A stretch of 64,000 bases of DNA from Pectobacterium versatile (GCF_020166435.1 NZ_JAINZP010000002.1:62001-126000); one strand, 5' to 3'. Positions 1 through 11,757 are shown, counted from the stretch's first letter. Numbers and translations: made by a program. The notes: generated from the sequence alone by a model not told the origin.

Positions 1-208
1 GCTGGGGCCACGTATTCAGGTTACTGGTTCACCGGAAGTGCTGAAAAACAGTCAGGTGCAGGCTAAAGTGCGTGCCGCGCTGCTGGCCGGTATCCGCTCT
101 ACGGTGCTCTGGCAACAGATTGGCGGCGGACGCTTGCAGCTGATGTTCTCACGCAGCCAGTTGGTCAAAGAAGCGAAACAGATATTGGCGCGTTGCCCGT
201 CCGTTTGA
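1..208 (+). CDS. hflD: HflD, C-terminal part (5' end outside window)
   Basis: The open frame runs in from the window edge, starting with codon 2-4, and stops at TGA 206-208. The translated tail ([14 protein letters not shown]... ending ILARCPSV) matches the C-terminus of HflD, a membrane-associated all-helical protein that in E. coli modulates lambda CII stability. In E. coli hflD lies directly upstream of purB, as here, 129 bp apart. Only about 68 residues are visible, so start and regulation cannot be judged. The identification rests on recalled similarity plus synteny. Confidence 0.85.
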   Translation, partial: LGPRIQVTGSPEVLKNSQVQAKVRAALLAGIRSTVLWQQIGGGRLQLMFSRSQLVKEAKQILARCPSV

Positions 209-313
209 TGGTATTCTTGCCGCTATGATCGACGCTGGTGTGAGTAACGCCAGCGTCACGAAATTTATTATTGTTAATAATTCATTGTCCTTATCGAAAT
301 TAATCGTTATTGA

Positions 314-1708
<1,395 letters not shown>

Positions 1709-1798
1709 CGGTTTTCACGCAAAATCATGTATTCTCCCTGGCGGGTATTCTGCTCGCCAGTTTTCGACCGCATTAACAATTACTCATCATTTTCACCC

Positions 1799-1833
1799 CG
1801 TTTACATTCGGTTTACTCTCTCTTGTGGATAAT
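1799..1833 (+). promoter_or_regulatory. PhoP box and -10 of the phoPQ promoter
   Basis: Two direct hexamers, CGTTTA at 1799-1804 and GGTTTA at 1810-1815, are separated by 5 bp. This is the classical (G/T)GTTTA-N5-(G/T)GTTTA PhoP box. A -10-like GATAAT (1828-1833) lies 12 bp downstream, the spacing of PhoP-activated promoters in which the box replaces the -35. This implies positive autoregulation of phoPQ in low magnesium. Confidence 0.85.
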
Positions 1834-1964
1834 TCAGCAAATAAAATAGACTATTCTCCTTGTGTATAACTATGATATGTACAAGCGAGGAATGCGTAAA
1901 AGAGATGGTGTAATAAAATCGTTACGATAAACATCACCATTTCTATTCGACAGAGGATATCGTG

Positions 1965-2654
1965 ATGCGGATTTTGGTCGTTGAAGATAATGTATTATTA
2001 CGCCATCATTTAACCGTTCAAATGAACGAAATGGGGCATCAGGTTGACGCAGCGTCTGACGCCAAAGAAGCGGATTATTTTCTACATGAAAATACACCAG
2101 ATATCGCCATTCTCGATCTAGGGTTACCCGATGAAGACGGCATGAGTATAATTCGTCGCTGGCGTGCTCGGCAGGTCAAACTCCCAATTCTGGTTTTGAC
2201 CGCACGTGAAGGTTGGCAGGACAAAGTTGCAGTGCTGGAGGCGGGCGCTGACGATTACGTCACCAAGCCGTTCCATATGGAAGAAGTGGTTGCCCGTTTG
2301 CAAGCGCTGATGAGGCGCAATAGCGGCTTGGCATCGCAAATAATCAGTTTTCCTCCCTTTGAAGTCGATTTGTCGCGGCGTGAATTGATGATTTATAGTG
2401 TTCCCCTCAAATTGACCGCGTTTGAATACACCATTATCGAGACGTTAATACGTAATAAAGGTAAAGTTGTTAGTAAAGAATCGCTAATGTTACAGTTATA
2501 TCCCGATGCGGAACTGCGGGAAAGCCACACTATTGATGTGCTGATGGGCCGATTACGAAAGAAAATTCAACAGGCAAATGCCCCAGATGTCATCACCACC
2601 GTGCGCGGGCAAGGGTATCGTTTTGATATTGACACACCTTCAGGCTCGGCATGA
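1965..2654 (+). CDS. phoP: Response regulator PhoP
   Basis: PhoP is the DNA-binding regulator of the Mg2+/acid/antimicrobial-peptide PhoPQ system. The start is taken at ATG 1965 (MRILVVEDN), three bases after an in-frame GTG. The protein has 229 residues, E. coli 223. The receiver domain (about 1-115) shows the acidic pair E7/D8, the phospho-acceptor D51 in [10 protein letters not shown], and the conserved lysine in DDYVTKPF. An OmpR-type winged helix follows (about 125-223), with [11 protein letters not shown] and the terminal TVRGQGYRF hairpin. The stop overlaps the phoQ start as ATGA (2651-2654), indicating translational coupling. A PhoP box lies upstream. Confidence 0.97.
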   Translation: MRILVVEDNVLLRHHLTVQMNEMGHQVDAASDAKEADYFLHENTPDIAILDLGLPDEDGMSIIRRWRARQVKLPILVLTAREGWQDKVAVLEAGADDYVTKPFHMEEVVARLQALMRRNSGLASQIISFPPFEVDLSRRELMIYSVPLKLTAFEYTIIETLIRNKGKVVSKESLMLQLYPDAELRESHTIDVLMGRLRKKIQQANAPDVITTVRGQGYRFDIDTPSGSA

Positions 2655-4105
2655 GTAATAAGAAACAGCCTTTCTCTCTTCGCGTTCGTTTTTTACTAGC
2701 GACGGCGGCCATTGTTCTGGCACTGTCGCTGGCTTATGGTATCGTCGCCATTATCGGCTATAGTATCAACTTTGATAAAACCTCATTCCGTTTACTGCGC
2801 GGTGAAAGTAACCTCTACTACAGTCTTGCACAGTGGCGTGATGATCAATTGAATATTATCACTCCCCCCGACGTTGATATCAATTTTCCCACACTGGTAT
2901 TGATCTATGATGAGCATGGCAACGTGCTATGGCGCGAAAAGTATGTCCCTGCACTGGAAGCACTGATAAAGCCAGAGTGGCTGAACCGAACGGCCTATCA
3001 CGAGCTGGATACTGACACGAATACCAGCAGTGCTGTATTAACGGGAAACAGCTTGTTGCTGGGCAGCCTGAGGGCGTTGAATGGCACTAATAGCGATGCA
3101 TTAACTCACTCTATCGCTGTTAATGTTTATCCAAAAACCGCCCACATCCCCGCAATCACGATCGTGGTGGTTGATCGTATTCCACAAGAATTACAACAAG
3201 AAGACGTGGTGTGGGAGTGGTTCAATTATGTGCTGATCGCTAACCTTCTGCTGGTACTTCCCCTACTTTGGTTAGGTGCTCACTGGAGCCTGCGCCCCAT
3301 TCAGCATTTGGTAAAGCAAATCGCAGAACTGGAAAAAGGCACCCGCGAACAGTTGGATGAAAATCCGCCACGCGAATTGTTCAGTCTGGTAAAAAACCTG
3401 AATATCCTGCTGAACAACGAACGCCAGCGTTACCATAAATACCGCACAACGCTTACCGATCTCACGCACAGTTTGAAGACGCCGCTGGCGGTCTTGCAGA
3501 CCACTCTGCGTGCACTGCGCACAGGTAAGGAAATTACCATCGATCAGGCTGAGCCCATCATGCTGGCACAGATCAGCCGAATATCGCAGCAAATTGGCTA
3601 TTACCTGCACCGCGCGAGTGTACGCTCCGAATATAATCTGCTGATACGCGAAGTCCACTCGGTTCCGGCACTGCTAGACGGGTTGTGTTCCGCGCTAAAT
3701 AAAGTGTACCAGCGCAAAGGGGTTGTACTAACGCTCGATATTCCGCCAGAGCTGACCTTCGTGGGTGAGAAAAATGACTTTATGGAGGTACTGGGTAATA
3801 TTCTTGATAACGCCTGTAAGTACTGTCTGGAGTTTGTCGAAATCAGCGTACAATACTCCGACCACAAACTACACCTGATCGTTGATGATGACGGTCCTGG
3901 CATTCCCGAAAGCAAGCGAAGCATGATTTTCCTGCGTGGGCAACGAGCAGATCGCCTGCGCCCAGGACAAGGTATCGGCCTTGCCGTCGCGACTGAAATC
4001 ATCGAGCAGTACCAGGGTGAAATCCTTGTCAGTGACAGTGCACTAGGCGGTGCACGAGTCGAAGCCATTTTCTCCCGACAGTATCTTGGCCAGAATGAGG
4101 GATGA
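2651..4105 (+). CDS. phoQ: Sensor histidine kinase PhoQ
   Basis: PhoQ is the inner-membrane sensor for Mg2+, pH and cationic peptides and phosphorylates PhoP. It has 484 residues (E. coli 486). Visible parts in order: TM1 at about 15-37, a periplasmic sensor domain to about 190, TM2 at about 192-213, a HAMP linker, the DHp helix with phospho-acceptor H273 in LTHSLKTPL, and the catalytic domain with N-box [12 protein letters not shown]1 DDDGPGIP and G2 GQGIGLAVA. It overlaps phoP by 4 bp. The gap to roxA is filled by a repeat element. Confidence 0.96.
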   Translation: MSNKKQPFSLRVRFLLATAAIVLALSLAYGIVAIIGYSINFDKTSFRLLRGESNLYYSLAQWRDDQLNIITPPDVDINFPTLVLIYDEHGNVLWREKYVPALEALIKPEWLNRTAYHELDTDTNTSSAVLTGNSLLLGSLRALNGTNSDALTHSIAVNVYPKTAHIPAITIVVVDRIPQELQQEDVVWEWFNYVLIANLLLVLPLLWLGAHWSLRPIQHLVKQIAELEKGTREQLDENPPRELFSLVKNLNILLNNERQRYHKYRTTLTDLTHSLKTPLAVLQTTLRALRTGKEITIDQAEPIMLAQISRISQQIGYYLHRASVRSEYNLLIREVHSVPALLDGLCSALNKVYQRKGVVLTLDIPPELTFVGEKNDFMEVLGNILDNACKYCLEFVEISVQYSDHKLHLIVDDDGPGIPESKRSMIFLRGQRADRLRPGQGIGLAVATEIIEQYQGEILVSDSALGGARVEAIFSRQYLGQNEG

Positions 4106-4139
4106 AAGGGAAAGGCAGTACAGCGCGCGATGCTTCCGC

Positions 4140-4350
4140 TATACTCGTCATATTTCAAGTTGCATGTACGTTGGCTACGCTACTCGGCCCACTCGCGTGG
4201 GCCTCGCCCCGTTGGGGCCGCTGCAAGCAGCGTTCAAACCTGCCTCTGGCAGATTTGTCAGTCACCCGAATCACTTACCTGAACCTGAGTAAGCTCATCG
4301 GGACTCCTTCTCTTGCCGCCTGCATGAAACTCGAATTATTTAGAGTATAT
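4140..4350 (-). repeat. Hairpin-string intergenic repeat, copy R1 (inverted)
   Basis: This ~211-bp element fills most of the phoQ-roxA gap. Read on the minus strand, it starts with TATAC...TAAATAATTCGAG and ends with CAACTTGAAATATGACGAG. The ends form imperfect terminal inverted repeats. Internal stems on the plus strand are GGCCCAC/GTGGGCC, GCCCC/GGGGC, GCTGC/GCAGC, CTGCC/GGCAG and CTTAC/GTAAG. It is the same architecture as the copy at 10210-10413. A spurious open frame crosses it and is not called. Confidence 0.9.
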
Positions 4351-4454
4351 ATTTATCACCAAAATACTGATTGTTTTAAAATACTGATTATTTCAAGAAA
4401 AATCATGTCTTCAAGAACAGTCATTTCCTCAAAAACGAATTTCTGGAAAACAGT

Positions 4455-5576
4455 ATGGACTATCAGCTCAAGCTCGACTGGCAGGATTTTTTAGCGAACT
4501 ACTGGCAAAAACAGCCGCTCTTGATCAAAGGCGGCTTCGCTAATTTTATCGATCCGATTTCACCAGATGAACTCGCAGGTCTGGCGTTAGAAAATGAGGT
4601 AGATAGCCGGCTAGTCAGCCATCAGAACGGACGCTGGCAGGTCAGCCATGGTCCTTTCGAGAGCTACGACCACTTGGGGGAAAGTAATTGGTCGCTGTTG
4701 GTACAGGCCGTCGATCACTGGCATGAGCCCTCTTCAGCCTTGATGCAGCCCTTTCGACAGCTGCCGGACTGGCGTACCGATGATTTGATGATTTCATTTT
4801 CCGTTCCCGGTGGTGGCGTAGGGCCACATCTGGATCAGTATGATGTGTTCATCATTCAGGGAACGGGGCGTCGCCGCTGGCGCATCGGTGAAAAAATACC
4901 GATGAAGCAGCACTGTCCACATCCTGATCTACTTCAGGTCGATCCGTTTGACGCCATTATTGATGAGGAACTGGAACCGGGCGATATCGTCTATATTCCG
5001 CCGGGTTTCCCGCACGAAGGCTATTCGCTGGAGAACTCGCTGAACTACTCGGTGGGTTTCCGCGCGCCGAATGCTCGCGAGTTGGTGAGCGGCTTTGCGG
5101 ATTATGTGCTTTCTCGTGAGCTCGGCAGCTATCGCTACAGCGATCCTGATGTACCATCCCGCGATCATATCGCCAGCGTACTGCCGCAAGAGCTGGATGC
5201 GCTGCAAAAAATGATGTTGGATTTGGTGCAGCAGCCGGAGCATTTCCAGAACTGGTTTGGCGAATTTATTTCCCAGTCCCGTCACGAGCTCGATCTCTCA
5301 CCGCCGGAGCCGCCTTATCAGGCTGGCGAAGTGTATGAATATCTGCAACAGGGTGAACCACTGCGTCGTTTAGGTGGCTTGCGGGTCATCTGCGTTGGCG
5401 ATAGCTGCTTCGTTAACGGGGAAAAAGTGAACAGCACGCACAAGGCAGCGCTGTTTGCGCTGGCTGAGCACCCTGCTATTGGTGCAGAACAGTTGGGCGA
5501 CGCGCTGGAAGACCCCTCTTTCCTCGCGCAGCTTACTGTGCTGATTAATAGCGGTTACTGGTACTTTGCGGATTAA
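4455..5576 (+). CDS. roxA: Ribosomal oxygenase RoxA (L16 arginine hydroxylase)
   Basis: This is a JmjC/cupin 2-oxoglutarate- and Fe(II)-dependent oxygenase that hydroxylates an arginine of ribosomal protein L16 in E. coli (formerly YcfD). The protein has 373 residues, the usual length. The iron-binding triad is visible: H125 and D127 in GPHLDQYD, and the distal histidine in PPGFPHEGYS. A C-terminal winged-helix-like part follows. In E. coli ycfD lies next to phoQ, as here. The start at ATG 4455 (MDYQLKLDWQDFL) matches the family N-terminus, but no strong ribosome site precedes it. Confidence 0.93.
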   Translation: MDYQLKLDWQDFLANYWQKQPLLIKGGFANFIDPISPDELAGLALENEVDSRLVSHQNGRWQVSHGPFESYDHLGESNWSLLVQAVDHWHEPSSALMQPFRQLPDWRTDDLMISFSVPGGGVGPHLDQYDVFIIQGTGRRRWRIGEKIPMKQHCPHPDLLQVDPFDAIIDEELEPGDIVYIPPGFPHEGYSLENSLNYSVGFRAPNARELVSGFADYVLSRELGSYRYSDPDVPSRDHIASVLPQELDALQKMMLDLVQQPEHFQNWFGEFISQSRHELDLSPPEPPYQAGEVYEYLQQGEPLRRLGGLRVICVGDSCFVNGEKVNSTHKAALFALAEHPAIGAEQLGDALEDPSFLAQLTVLINSGYWYFAD

Positions 5577-5607
5577 GACCAAACACTAAGAAAGTGTTTA
5601 GAACGTT

Positions 5608-5812
5608 GGCAATGGGTAGATCGTAAAGACGCTGCAAGTACCTCCCTGTAAGCCCGAGCCGCGCAGATATGAATATCATCCCTGAGATTCACCCTTTCAG
5701 GGCCGTCGCAAGCGACGTTCAAAGGCGTTCCTGACGCCTTTGTCCCTGGCGCGGACGCTTTACTCTTCTATCCCATTACCACCGTTCTTGTTTCGGCAAA
5801 AGATTTGCCAAT
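5608..5812 (+). repeat. Hairpin-string repeat, S-type copy S1
   Basis: This ~205-bp element between roxA and pepT matches, in opposite orientation, the sequence at 11553-11757 over its whole length. It carries the stems AAAGGCGT/ACGCCTTT, CCCT/AGGG, GTCGC/GCGAC and a partly mismatched GAATATCA/TGAGATTC. Linkers matching GACAAA and TTTGAAC are present on the minus strand. It shares the hairpin order of the R copies but has different ends. Confidence 0.88.
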
Positions 5813-5827
5813 TATCTGAAAGCATAA

Positions 5828-7060
5828 TTACGGCTTCGTGCGCAGTGCCGTCAGTTCAGCAATGCGCATAATCACAGACACCGCCTTTTCCATGCCTTCC
5901 AACGTGACAAATTCGTGTTTGCCATGATAGTTGTAGCCGCCGGTAAACAGATTTGGGCACGGTAGCCCTTGAAATGACAGGTGTGCGCCGTCGGTGCCGC
6001 CGCGAATCGGCTTCATATTCGGCTCAATGTCGCAATCCCGCATCGCCTGCTGCGCCAACGCAATAATGTGCGGATGCTGCTCAACCTGCTCACGCATGTT
6101 GTAATAGGTATCGGTAATCGTGACTTCAATATAGCAATCTGGGTGCAGCCCCGCGCCGACCTTTTCCGCAATATCCAGCATCGTCTGTTTACGCTGTTCA
6201 AAGCCGTTGCGGTCAAAATCCCGGACGATGTAATGCAAGTCTGCGCGTTCCACAGAGCCTTTCATGGTGTGAAGGTGGTAGAACCCCTGATAGCCGTCCG
6301 TCTGCTCCGGCGATTGACTCTCCGGCACATGCTGGTGATAGCGCGAGGCTAGCGTCAGCGCGTTCACCATCACGCCTTTGGCGCTACCGGGATGCACATT
6401 GTTGCCCACGATTTTCACCTGAACCGATGCGGCATTAAAATTCTCATACTCCAACTCGCCGACACCACCGCCATCCACGGTATAGGCCCACTGTGCGTTA
6501 AACGCTTTGACATCAAAAAACTGAGCGCCCTTGCCAATTTCTTCATCAGGCGTAAAGGCAACGCGAATATCACCGTGTGGGAGCTGACTTTTCTTCAAAC
6601 GCACCAGCGCGGTCATAATTTCCGCAATCCCCGCCTTATCATCCGCTCCCAGCAGCGTTTTGCCGTCTGTGGTAATCAGCGTGTGCCCCAGTAGCTGGTG
6701 TAACACCGGGAACATCACGGGTGACAGCACTTCATCCCCCACGCCCAAAGCAATATCGCCGCCGCGGTAATTTTCCAAAATCTGCGGATTAACATTCTTG
6801 CCGCTAAAGTCCGGTGACGTATCCATATGTGAAATAAAGCCAATGGCCGGAACGGGCCAGGCAACGTTTGCGGGAAGCGTCGCCATCAGACAACCCTGCT
6901 TGCTCAGCACGACTTGCTCAAATCCCAGTTCGAGCAGTTCCTGCTGCAACGCACGCGCCAGTTTCAACTGACCGTCGGTGCTCGGCACCTGCCGAACGCC
7001 GGATTTAGACTGTGTATCAAATGAAACGTAATTCAAAAATCTGTCGAGTAATTTATCCAT
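5828..7060 (-). CDS. pepT: Peptidase T (tripeptide aminopeptidase)
   Basis: PepT is a cytosolic M20-family di-zinc aminopeptidase that removes N-terminal residues from tripeptides. It has 410 residues (E. coli 408). Metal and catalytic motifs are visible: [18 protein letters not shown], the catalytic glutamates in DEEIGKGA, a DGG motif, and the distal histidine in [11 protein letters not shown]. The dimerisation insert lies between. It is divergent from potA as in E. coli, with a 370-bp shared upstream region. Confidence 0.96.
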   Translation of the reverse strand: MDKLLDRFLNYVSFDTQSKSGVRQVPSTDGQLKLARALQQELLELGFEQVVLSKQGCLMATLPANVAWPVPAIGFISHMDTSPDFSGKNVNPQILENYRGGDIALGVGDEVLSPVMFPVLHQLLGHTLITTDGKTLLGADDKAGIAEIMTALVRLKKSQLPHGDIRVAFTPDEEIGKGAQFFDVKAFNAQWAYTVDGGGVGELEYENFNAASVQVKIVGNNVHPGSAKGVMVNALTLASRYHQHVPESQSPEQTDGYQGFYHLHTMKGSVERADLHYIVRDFDRNGFEQRKQTMLDIAEKVGAGLHPDCYIEVTITDTYYNMREQVEQHPHIIALAQQAMRDCDIEPNMKPIRGGTDGAHLSFQGLPCPNLFTGGYNYHGKHEFVTLEGMEKAVSVIMRIAELTALRTKP

Positions 7061-7430
7061 CTTATTTATACCCCCTGAACCCTGAAAGGCATTATGGATA
7101 GGGCTACCTCGGTAGATATTGCGTCAGGTCAGTTTTTTCCCGATTTAACAAACTGCCAGGCCAGAATTCAGGCCAAAAAGCAGCGACCGTGTCACGAAGA
7201 ACATCTAAATCCGGTAACAATCAGGAAACATACACCCTAATTCATTGGCTGAATCTCCCTCATTCGTTCACCAATCGGCAGTAAGTGGGTCACACAAGTT
7301 GGCGTCAGGCAGCGTTTCCCGTAAAATGCCGCCCTTAACTGCGCACGCTGGCTGAAAGGTGATAACCCTTGGTACGATCGCAACGGAGATACCGTTGATC
7401 GGCCAAATCAGGACATAGAGCTATACCTTA
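7061..7430. other. pepT-potA divergent intergenic region
   Basis: These 370 bp hold the back-to-back promoters of pepT and potA. I could not fix a convincing -35/-10 pair, nor an FNR site of the kind known upstream of pepT in other enterics. No gene, repeat copy or terminator was recognised here. Confidence 0.5.
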
Positions 7431-8546
7431 ATGAAAGAAAACTCCCTGACTGTGCCGGTCGTTGAATTGCTCAACGTCCATAAAGGCTTTGGTGGCAAAG
7501 ACATCATTTCACATTTTAATCTCACCATTAATAACGGTGAGTTTCTGACGATCCTCGGGCCATCCGGCTGCGGCAAAACCACTGTACTACGCTTGATTGC
7601 CGGTCTGGAAACGGTCGATAGCGGCAACGTCATGCTGGAAAAGCAGGACATTACCCACCAGCCCGCTGAACAGCGACACGTTAATACCGTATTTCAAAGT
7701 TACGCCCTGTTTCCTCATCTCAGCGTGTTTGAGAACGTGGCATTCGGCCTGCGCATGCAGAAAACACCCGCCGCAGAGATTGCGCCACGCGTGATTGAGG
7801 CGCTGAAAATGGTGCAACTGGAAGAGCTGGCGCAGCGTCGCCCGCACCAGTTGTCTGGTGGCCAGCAACAGCGCGTTGCCATCGCCCGCGCCGTCGTCAA
7901 TCAGCCGAAGGTTCTGCTGCTGGATGAATCCCTGTCCGCGCTGGACTATAAACTGCGTAAGCAGATGCAGAACGAACTGAAGGCGCTGCAACGTAAGCTG
8001 GGTATCACCTTTATTTTCGTCACGCACGATCAGGAAGAAGCGCTGACCATGTCCGACCGCATCGTGGTAATGCGCGATGGACGCATCGAGCAAGACGGCA
8101 CGCCGCGTGAGATCTACGAAGAGCCAAAAAATCTGTTCGTCGCTAGCTTTATCGGTGAAATCAATATCTTTGATGCTGTGGTGCTGGAATTGTTGAACGA
8201 ACAGCGGGTACGCGCTCAGGTCGAAGGCCACGACTGCGTTATCACCGTCAGCTTTCCGGTCAACGTCGGCCAACACCTCAACGTACTGCTACGACCGGAA
8301 GATTTACGCGTCGAAGAGCTTGGCGACGGCATGCAGGCGGAAGGTATGGTTGGCTATGTGCGCGAGCGTAACTATAAAGGCATGACGCTGGAATCCAACA
8401 TTGAGCTGGAAAACGGCAAGATGGTCATGGTCAGCGAGTTCTTTAACGAAGACGATCCCGACTTCGACCATTCACTCAACCAGAAAGTAGACGTCACCTG
8501 GGTGGAAAGTTGGGAGGTAGTCCTGCACGATGAAGAAGTCGCGTAA
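7431..8546 (+). CDS. potA: Spermidine/putrescine ABC transporter ATPase PotA
   Basis: PotA is the ATPase of the PotABCD polyamine importer. It has 371 residues (E. coli 378). The nucleotide-binding domain shows Walker [10 protein letters not shown], the Q-loop in [10 protein letters not shown], signature LSGGQQQR, Walker [13 protein letters not shown] and the H-loop in [12 protein letters not shown]-terminal TOBE-type domain (about 250-365) follows. The 3' end overlaps potB by 17 bp, and potB-potC overlap too, so potABC is one tightly coupled unit. Confidence 0.97.
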   Translation: MKENSLTVPVVELLNVHKGFGGKDIISHFNLTINNGEFLTILGPSGCGKTTVLRLIAGLETVDSGNVMLEKQDITHQPAEQRHVNTVFQSYALFPHLSVFENVAFGLRMQKTPAAEIAPRVIEALKMVQLEELAQRRPHQLSGGQQQRVAIARAVVNQPKVLLLDESLSALDYKLRKQMQNELKALQRKLGITFIFVTHDQEEALTMSDRIVVMRDGRIEQDGTPREIYEEPKNLFVASFIGEINIFDAVVLELLNEQRVRAQVEGHDCVITVSFPVNVGQHLNVLLRPEDLRVEELGDGMQAEGMVGYVRERNYKGMTLESNIELENGKMVMVSEFFNEDDPDFDHSLNQKVDVTWVESWEVVLHDEEVA

Positions 8547-9390
8547 ACGCTTTCAAAACATCATTATCACACTCATCGTGGCCTGGCTGGTGCTGTTTGT
8601 TTTCCTGCCCAACCTGATGATCATCGGAACCAGTTTCCTGACGCGCGATGACACCCATTTCGTCAGCCTGGTCTTTACGCTGGAAAACTATACGCGACTG
8701 GCCGATCCGCTTTATGCCTCTGTGCTGCTGCATTCGCTGAACATGGCCGTTATCGCCACGCTCTGCTGTCTGCTGCTGGGCTATCCGTTTGCCTTTATTC
8801 TGGCGCGTTTACCGAAAAAAATTCAGCCGCTGATGCTGTTCCTGCTGATTGTGCCATTTTGGACTAACTCGCTAATCCGCATTTACGGCCTGAAAATCTT
8901 TCTGAGTACACGCGGGCATCTGAATGAATTTCTGCTCTGGACGGGCCTTATCGATACGCCGCTGCGGATTATGTACACCTCCGAAGCAGTGATTCTCGGC
9001 CTGATTTATATCCTGCTGCCGTTCATGGTGTTACCGCTCTACTCCAGCATTGAAAAACTCGATAAATCCTACCTTGAAGCCGCACGTGATCTGGGTGCCA
9101 ATAAGTGGCAAACCTTCATTCGCGTCGTTATCCCGTTGACGATGCCGGGGATTATCGCAGGCTGCCTGCTGGTGCTGCTGCCTGCCATGGGCTTATTCTT
9201 TGTTGCCGATCTGATGGGCGGTGCCAAGAATTTGCTGATCGGTAACGTTATTAAAAGCCAGTTCCTCAATATCCGTGACTGGCCGTTTGGTGCCGCCACC
9301 AGTATCTGCCTGACGCTGGTCATGGGCGTGCTGCTCTTTATCTACTACCGCACGGCCCGCCTGCTGAATAAAAAAGGAGAGCTGGAATGA
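8530..9390 (+). CDS. potB: Spermidine/putrescine ABC transporter permease PotB
   Basis: PotB is one of two inner-membrane permease subunits of the polyamine importer. It has 286 residues and about six hydrophobic helices. The permease EAA loop appears as [27 protein letters not shown], through which it contacts PotA. The sequence is nearly collinear with E. coli PotB (for example [16 protein letters not shown]). The start lies inside potA, and the stop overlaps the potC start as ATGA (9387-9390). Confidence 0.96.
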   Translation: MKKSRKRFQNIIITLIVAWLVLFVFLPNLMIIGTSFLTRDDTHFVSLVFTLENYTRLADPLYASVLLHSLNMAVIATLCCLLLGYPFAFILARLPKKIQPLMLFLLIVPFWTNSLIRIYGLKIFLSTRGHLNEFLLWTGLIDTPLRIMYTSEAVILGLIYILLPFMVLPLYSSIEKLDKSYLEAARDLGANKWQTFIRVVIPLTMPGIIAGCLLVLLPAMGLFFVADLMGGAKNLLIGNVIKSQFLNIRDWPFGAATSICLTLVMGVLLFIYYRTARLLNKKGELE

Positions 9391-10163
9391 CCGGACGCTT
9401 AATCCGCGGTGGATTTATGTCCATCATTTACGCTTATCTGTACATCCCGATCGTCATTCTGATCGTGAATTCGTTTAATCAGGCGCGCTTCGGTATCAAC
9501 TGGCAGGGATTTACACTGGACTGGTATCGGCTGCTGATAAACAACGACAGCCTGCTTCAGGCCGCGCAGCACTCGCTGACGATGGCCGTTTTTTCCGCGA
9601 CATTCGCCACGTTGATTGGATCCCTGACGGCCGTCGCGCTGTATCGCTACCGCTTTCGCGGCAAGCCTTTTGTCGGTGGTATGCTGTTCGTGGTGATGAT
9701 GTCGCCGGATATCGTGATGGCGATCTCACTGCTGGTGCTCTTCATGCTGCTGGGCATATCGCTCGGATTCTGGTCGCTGCTGTTTTCCCACATTACTTTC
9801 TGCCTGCCGTTTGTGGTGGTCACCGTCTATTCACGTCTGAAAGGTTTTGACGTACGGATGCTGGAAGCCGCGCGCGATTTAGGCGCCAGCGAAGTGATCA
9901 TTCTGCGCAAAATCATTCTGCCGCTGGCCATGCCGGCCGTAGCCGCCAGTTGGCTGCTCAGCTTTACGCTGTCGATGGATGACGTGGTGGTGTCCTCGTT
10001 TGTTACCGGGCCCGCGTATGAGATTCTACCGTTGAAGATTTACTCGATGGTGAAGGTCGGCGTCTCCCCTGAAGTCAACGCGCTGGCAACGATTTTGCTG
10101 ATTCTGTCGCTCGTGCTGGTGCTCAGTAGCCAGCTGATTTTACGCGATCGCACCGGAAAATAA
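9387..10163 (+). CDS. potC: Spermidine/putrescine ABC transporter permease PotC
   Basis: PotC is the second permease subunit, 258 residues against 264 in E. coli, with a slightly shorter C-terminus. The EAA loop is [27 protein letters not shown], and VSSFVTGP is conserved. It is translationally coupled to potB. In E. coli potC and potD are directly coupled. Here a 291-bp gap containing a repeat element separates them. Confidence 0.96.
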   Translation: MTGRLIRGGFMSIIYAYLYIPIVILIVNSFNQARFGINWQGFTLDWYRLLINNDSLLQAAQHSLTMAVFSATFATLIGSLTAVALYRYRFRGKPFVGGMLFVVMMSPDIVMAISLLVLFMLLGISLGFWSLLFSHITFCLPFVVVTVYSRLKGFDVRMLEAARDLGASEVIILRKIILPLAMPAVAASWLLSFTLSMDDVVVSSFVTGPAYEILPLKIYSMVKVGVSPEVNALATILLILSLVLVLSSQLILRDRTGK

Positions 10164-10209
10164 GGTGGCGGCTCGCGCGATGGATACCGTTATTTTCATA
10201 CCACTCTTC

Positions 10210-10413
10210 TATACCCTAAATAATTCGGGTTGCAGGAAGGCGGCAAGAGAGGGAGTCCCGATGAGCTTACTTAAGTAAGTGATTCGGGCGACTGACAAAT
10301 CTGCCAGAGGCAGGTTTGAACGCTACTTGCAGCGGCCCCAACGGGGCGAGGCCCACGCGAGTGGGCCGAGTAGCGTAGCCAACACACCTGCAACTTGAAG
10401 TATGACGGGTATA
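10210..10413 (+). repeat. Hairpin-string intergenic repeat, copy R2, inside the pot operon
   Basis: This 204-bp copy lies between potC and potD. It begins TATACCCTAAATAATTCG and ends AACTTGAAGTATGACGGG plus TATA. Stems in order are TTACTT/AAGTAA (palindromic), CTGCC/GGCAG at 10301-10313, CCCC/GGGG and GGCCCAC/GTGGGCC at 10350-10367. Linkers GACAAA and TTTGAACG flank the second stem. Its transcript would carry a string of stable hairpins between two genes of one operon. Confidence 0.92.
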
Positions 10414-10454
10414 GTGTTGGTATTTCCTTTGGGACTCGTAAGGAGGTAAACATA

Positions 10455-11498
10455 ATGAAAAAGTGGCCACACCTACTGGCAGCCTGCGCGATGGCGTTTG
10501 GCATCAGCGCCGCCAACGCCAACGACGGTAAAACGCTCTATTTCTACAACTGGACCGAATACGTGCCGCCGGGCCTATTGGAACAGTTCACTAAAGAAAC
10601 GGGCATCAAGGTGATTTACTCCACCTATGAATCCAACGAGAGTATGTATGCCAAACTGAAGACCTATAAAGATGGCGCTTATGATTTGGTCGTGCCTTCA
10701 ACTTATTTCATCTCTAAGATGAGCAAAGAAGGCATGCTGCAAAAGATTGATACCAGCAAACTCAGCAATTTTCATAATCTCGATCCGAACCTGTTACACA
10801 AATCCTTCGACCCAAATAACGACTACTCCATTCCCTATATTTGGGGCGCAACAGCGATTGGTATTAATCATGAAATGATTGACCCTGCCAGCGTCACCCG
10901 TTGGGCCGACCTGTGGGATACCAAGTACAAAAACAGCCTGCTGCTGACGGACGACGCGCGCGAGGTGTTCCAAATCGCTCTGCGTAAACTGGGTTACTCT
11001 GCGAATACCACCGACCCTAAAGAGATTGAGGCGGCCTATAAAGCGCTGCAAGCCTTGATGCCGAACGTGCTGACGTTCAACTCAGACAACCCCGGCAACC
11101 CATTCATCGAAGGTGAAGTCAATCTGGGTATGGTGTGGAACGGTTCTGCCTACGTGGCGCGTCAGGCAGGTACACCGCTGGATGTCATCTGGCCCAAAGA
11201 AGGCGGTATCTTCTGGATGGACAGTCTGGCGATTCCGGCCAACGCTAAAAACGTTGACGGCGCGATGAAGCTGATCGACTTCCTGCTGCGCCCGGAAGTG
11301 GCGGCACAGGTCGCGGAAACCATCGGCTATCCGACGCCGAACCTGGCAGCGAAAAAATTACTGCCACCGGAGGTTGCAGGGGACAAAACACTGTATCCGG
11401 ATGAGGAAACCATCGCGAAAGGCGAATGGCAGAACGACGTCGGCAGCGCCAGCACGCTGTATGAAACCTACTTCCAGCAGCTAAAAGCGGGTCGTTAA
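10455..11498 (+). CDS. potD: Spermidine/putrescine periplasmic binding protein PotD
   Basis: PotD captures polyamines in the periplasm and delivers them to PotBC. The start at ATG 10455 is set by a strong AAGGAGG site at 10440-10446 and gives 347 residues (E. coli 348). An in-frame upstream ATG at 10395 lies in the repeat and is rejected. The signal peptide is MKKWPHLLAACAMAFGISAANAND with an ANA-type cleavage site. The mature part begins KTLYFYNWTEYVPPGL, typical of the PotD/PotF family, with acidic and aromatic ligand-binding residues downstream (for example FWMDSLAIP). Confidence 0.96.
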   Translation: MKKWPHLLAACAMAFGISAANANDGKTLYFYNWTEYVPPGLLEQFTKETGIKVIYSTYESNESMYAKLKTYKDGAYDLVVPSTYFISKMSKEGMLQKIDTSKLSNFHNLDPNLLHKSFDPNNDYSIPYIWGATAIGINHEMIDPASVTRWADLWDTKYKNSLLLTDDAREVFQIALRKLGYSANTTDPKEIEAAYKALQALMPNVLTFNSDNPGNPFIEGEVNLGMVWNGSAYVARQAGTPLDVIWPKEGGIFWMDSLAIPANAKNVDGAMKLIDFLLRPEVAAQVAETIGYPTPNLAAKKLLPPEVAGDKTLYPDEETIAKGEWQNDVGSASTLYETYFQQLKAGR

Positions 11499-11552
11499 TC
11501 GCGCACGCTATCGCGATGCAGATCGGCTTTCTCTATCGGAATCGGCAGACCG

Positions 11553-11757
11553 TTGGCAAACCTATTTGCCGAACAAGAACGGTGGTAACGGAATAGAAGA
11601 GTAAAGCGTTTGCGCCAGGGACAAAAACGTCAGGAACGTTTTTGAACGTCGCTTGCGATGGCCCTGAAAGGGTGAATCTCAGGGATGAGATTCATATCCG
11701 CGCAACCCGAGCTTACATGGACGTACTTGCAGCGTCTTTACGATCTATCCGTTACTA
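11553..11757 (-). repeat. Hairpin-string repeat, S-type copy S2 (inverted relative to S1)
   Basis: Downstream of potD, this copy matches S1 at 5608-5812 in reverse orientation. Plus-strand stems are AAAAACGT/ACGTTTTT, CGC/GCG, CCCT/AGGG and GAATCTCA/TGAGATTC. They keep pairing although several bases differ from S1 on both arms. The remaining ~195 bp up to the next gene show nothing else that I recognise. Confidence 0.88.

Noticed and set aside
4102..4494. Open frame downstream of phoQ
   Set aside because: It is read through repeat copy R1 and into roxA. The protein has no likeness to anything and varies with the repeat.
10395..10415. Promoter for potD formed by the repeat end (TTGAAG and TATAGT)
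   Set aside because: The two hexamers are only 9 bp apart, too close for a sigma-70 promoter.
10271..10522. Open frames across the potC-potD gap on the minus strand
   Set aside because: They are translations of repeat copy R2. Similar frames occur in R1.
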